This document shows, in pieces, positions 52,713 to 52,832 of a DNA stretch of 52,832 nucleotides. The notes below the pieces were generated by a model. That model was not told the DNA's origin. It did not search any database and saw nothing but the letters and a program-made list of their open reading frames with translations. Position 1 is the first letter of the stretch. The number at the start of each line of letters is the position of its first letter. The position numbers and the translations under genes are program-made. Origin of the DNA: Saprospiraceae bacterium UBA3362 (lineage in GTDB: Bacteria > Bacteroidota > Bacteroidia > Chitinophagales > Saprospiraceae); contig DEQQ01000089.1 in the NCBI GenBank assembly GCA_002360455.1, forward strand, positions 1-52,832. Reading direction: 5' to 3'.

Positions 52713-52832
52713 CACAATTTCTGCTCTTCTCTACCACTTACAATGACTGGCGACTGGCTGGAGAGCTTGGAGTGGGTGAGAAGGTTCTTGCTTATCATGG
52801 TGAAGCTACTGTAACAAATACAGAGAAGAAGG
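52667..52832 (+). CDS. Toxin cassette 3, 5' part (truncated by window end)
   Basis: The frame is open from the ATG at 52667 to the window end (55 codons). The first 22 residues (MWRFLSILFLLFGVL and so on) are the same repeat-encoded hydrophobic leader as in cassette 1. The HINT segment YNDWRLAGELGVGEKVLAYHGEATVTNTEKK follows. The -7 element TACTTTTG at 52655-52662 is conserved. The toxin type lies beyond the window. The join between leader and HINT is at the same place as in cassette 1. Confidence 0.75.
   Translation, partial: MWRFLSILFLLFGVLTQFLLFSTTYNDWRLAGELGVGEKVLAYHGEATVTNTEKK

Larger units (their letters stand above)
52143..52832 (+). repeat. Long direct repeat, copy 2 (leader of toxin cassette 3)
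   Basis: Second copy of the block at 48956-49629, cut by the window end. The two 37-nt sub-repeats are at 52246-52282 and 52376-52412, again 130 bp apart. Divergence from copy 1 is concentrated in 52143-52200 and 52413-52480, while 52482-52695 reads as identical to copy 1. Confidence 0.9.

Noticed and set aside
48956..52832. Insertion sequence or transposon
   Set aside because: No transposase or integrase frame and no terminal inverted repeats flank the blocks; the repeats are direct and tied to the HINT segments.

Overview
The window is AT-rich DNA from a member of the Bacteroidota, probably a Saprospiria or Cytophagia-like environmental lineage. Four things support this: many secreted proteins end in type IX secretion (T9SS) C-terminal domains (type A and one type B); there is a DUF1501/DUF1800 pair and a PorE-like lipoprotein; bacillithiol genes are present; and promoters follow the Bacteroidota TAnnTTTG pattern with few Shine-Dalgarno sites. 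The genus cannot be named from the sequence alone.

Layout. 1-77: 3' end of a tRNA-His with a terminator. 174-6231: cell-envelope and T9SS block (PorE-like lipoprotein, discoidin-domain secreted protein, DUF1501 and DUF1800). 6415-8430: dicarboxylate/amino-acid symporter and DedA protein. 8688-10322: a small membrane-anchored protein, a convergent 26-codon small ORF and a DUF2911 protein. 10346-14119: three glycosyltransferases and a small membrane protein, all on the minus strand. 14193-18186: a beta-helix lipoprotein and a DUF5686 outer-membrane protein. 18183-21041: folate branch (pabA, divergent pabB, pabC-like lyase, YggS/PLPBP) with 4-base and longer overlaps. 21031-23541: SprB-repeat secreted protein. 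23763-27350: SPOR protein, kdsA and an FAD oxidoreductase. 27386-31953: GH35 beta-galactosidase, SGNH-type secreted protein and GEVED protein. 32049-33724: overlapping EamA/DUF1801/SET operon. 33889-43516: giant BNR/LamG T9SS protein, a flippase and a giant T9SS type B adhesin. 43984-48487: KAS III, bshB1, bshC and an ABC permease.

48956-52832 is the accessory region and the most interesting part. It is a tandem array of polymorphic-toxin tip cassettes. Each cassette has the C-terminal part of a HINT autoprocessing domain ending in His-Asn, a different toxin domain and a small downstream gene that is probably the immunity gene. Cassette 1 carries a PD-(D/E)XK nuclease-like toxin, cassette 2 a papain-fold (Tox-PL-2-like) toxin, and cassette 3 runs off the window. 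Cassettes 1 and 3 are preceded by a repeat of about 500 bp. It contains a stretch of 214 bp that reads as identical in both copies (49277-49490 and 52482-52695), nested 37-nt repeats and strong hairpins. The same repeat supplies a promoter and a short hydrophobic N-terminus in front of the truncated HINT domain. The arrangement resembles the orphan toxin/immunity modules of CDI, Maf and Rhs systems, but has its own repeat element.

Two intergenic regions (25681-25775 and 43674-43773) carry related, compensating secondary structures around a shared GGAGT..AA..GAACCC core. They look like copies of a structured RNA family.
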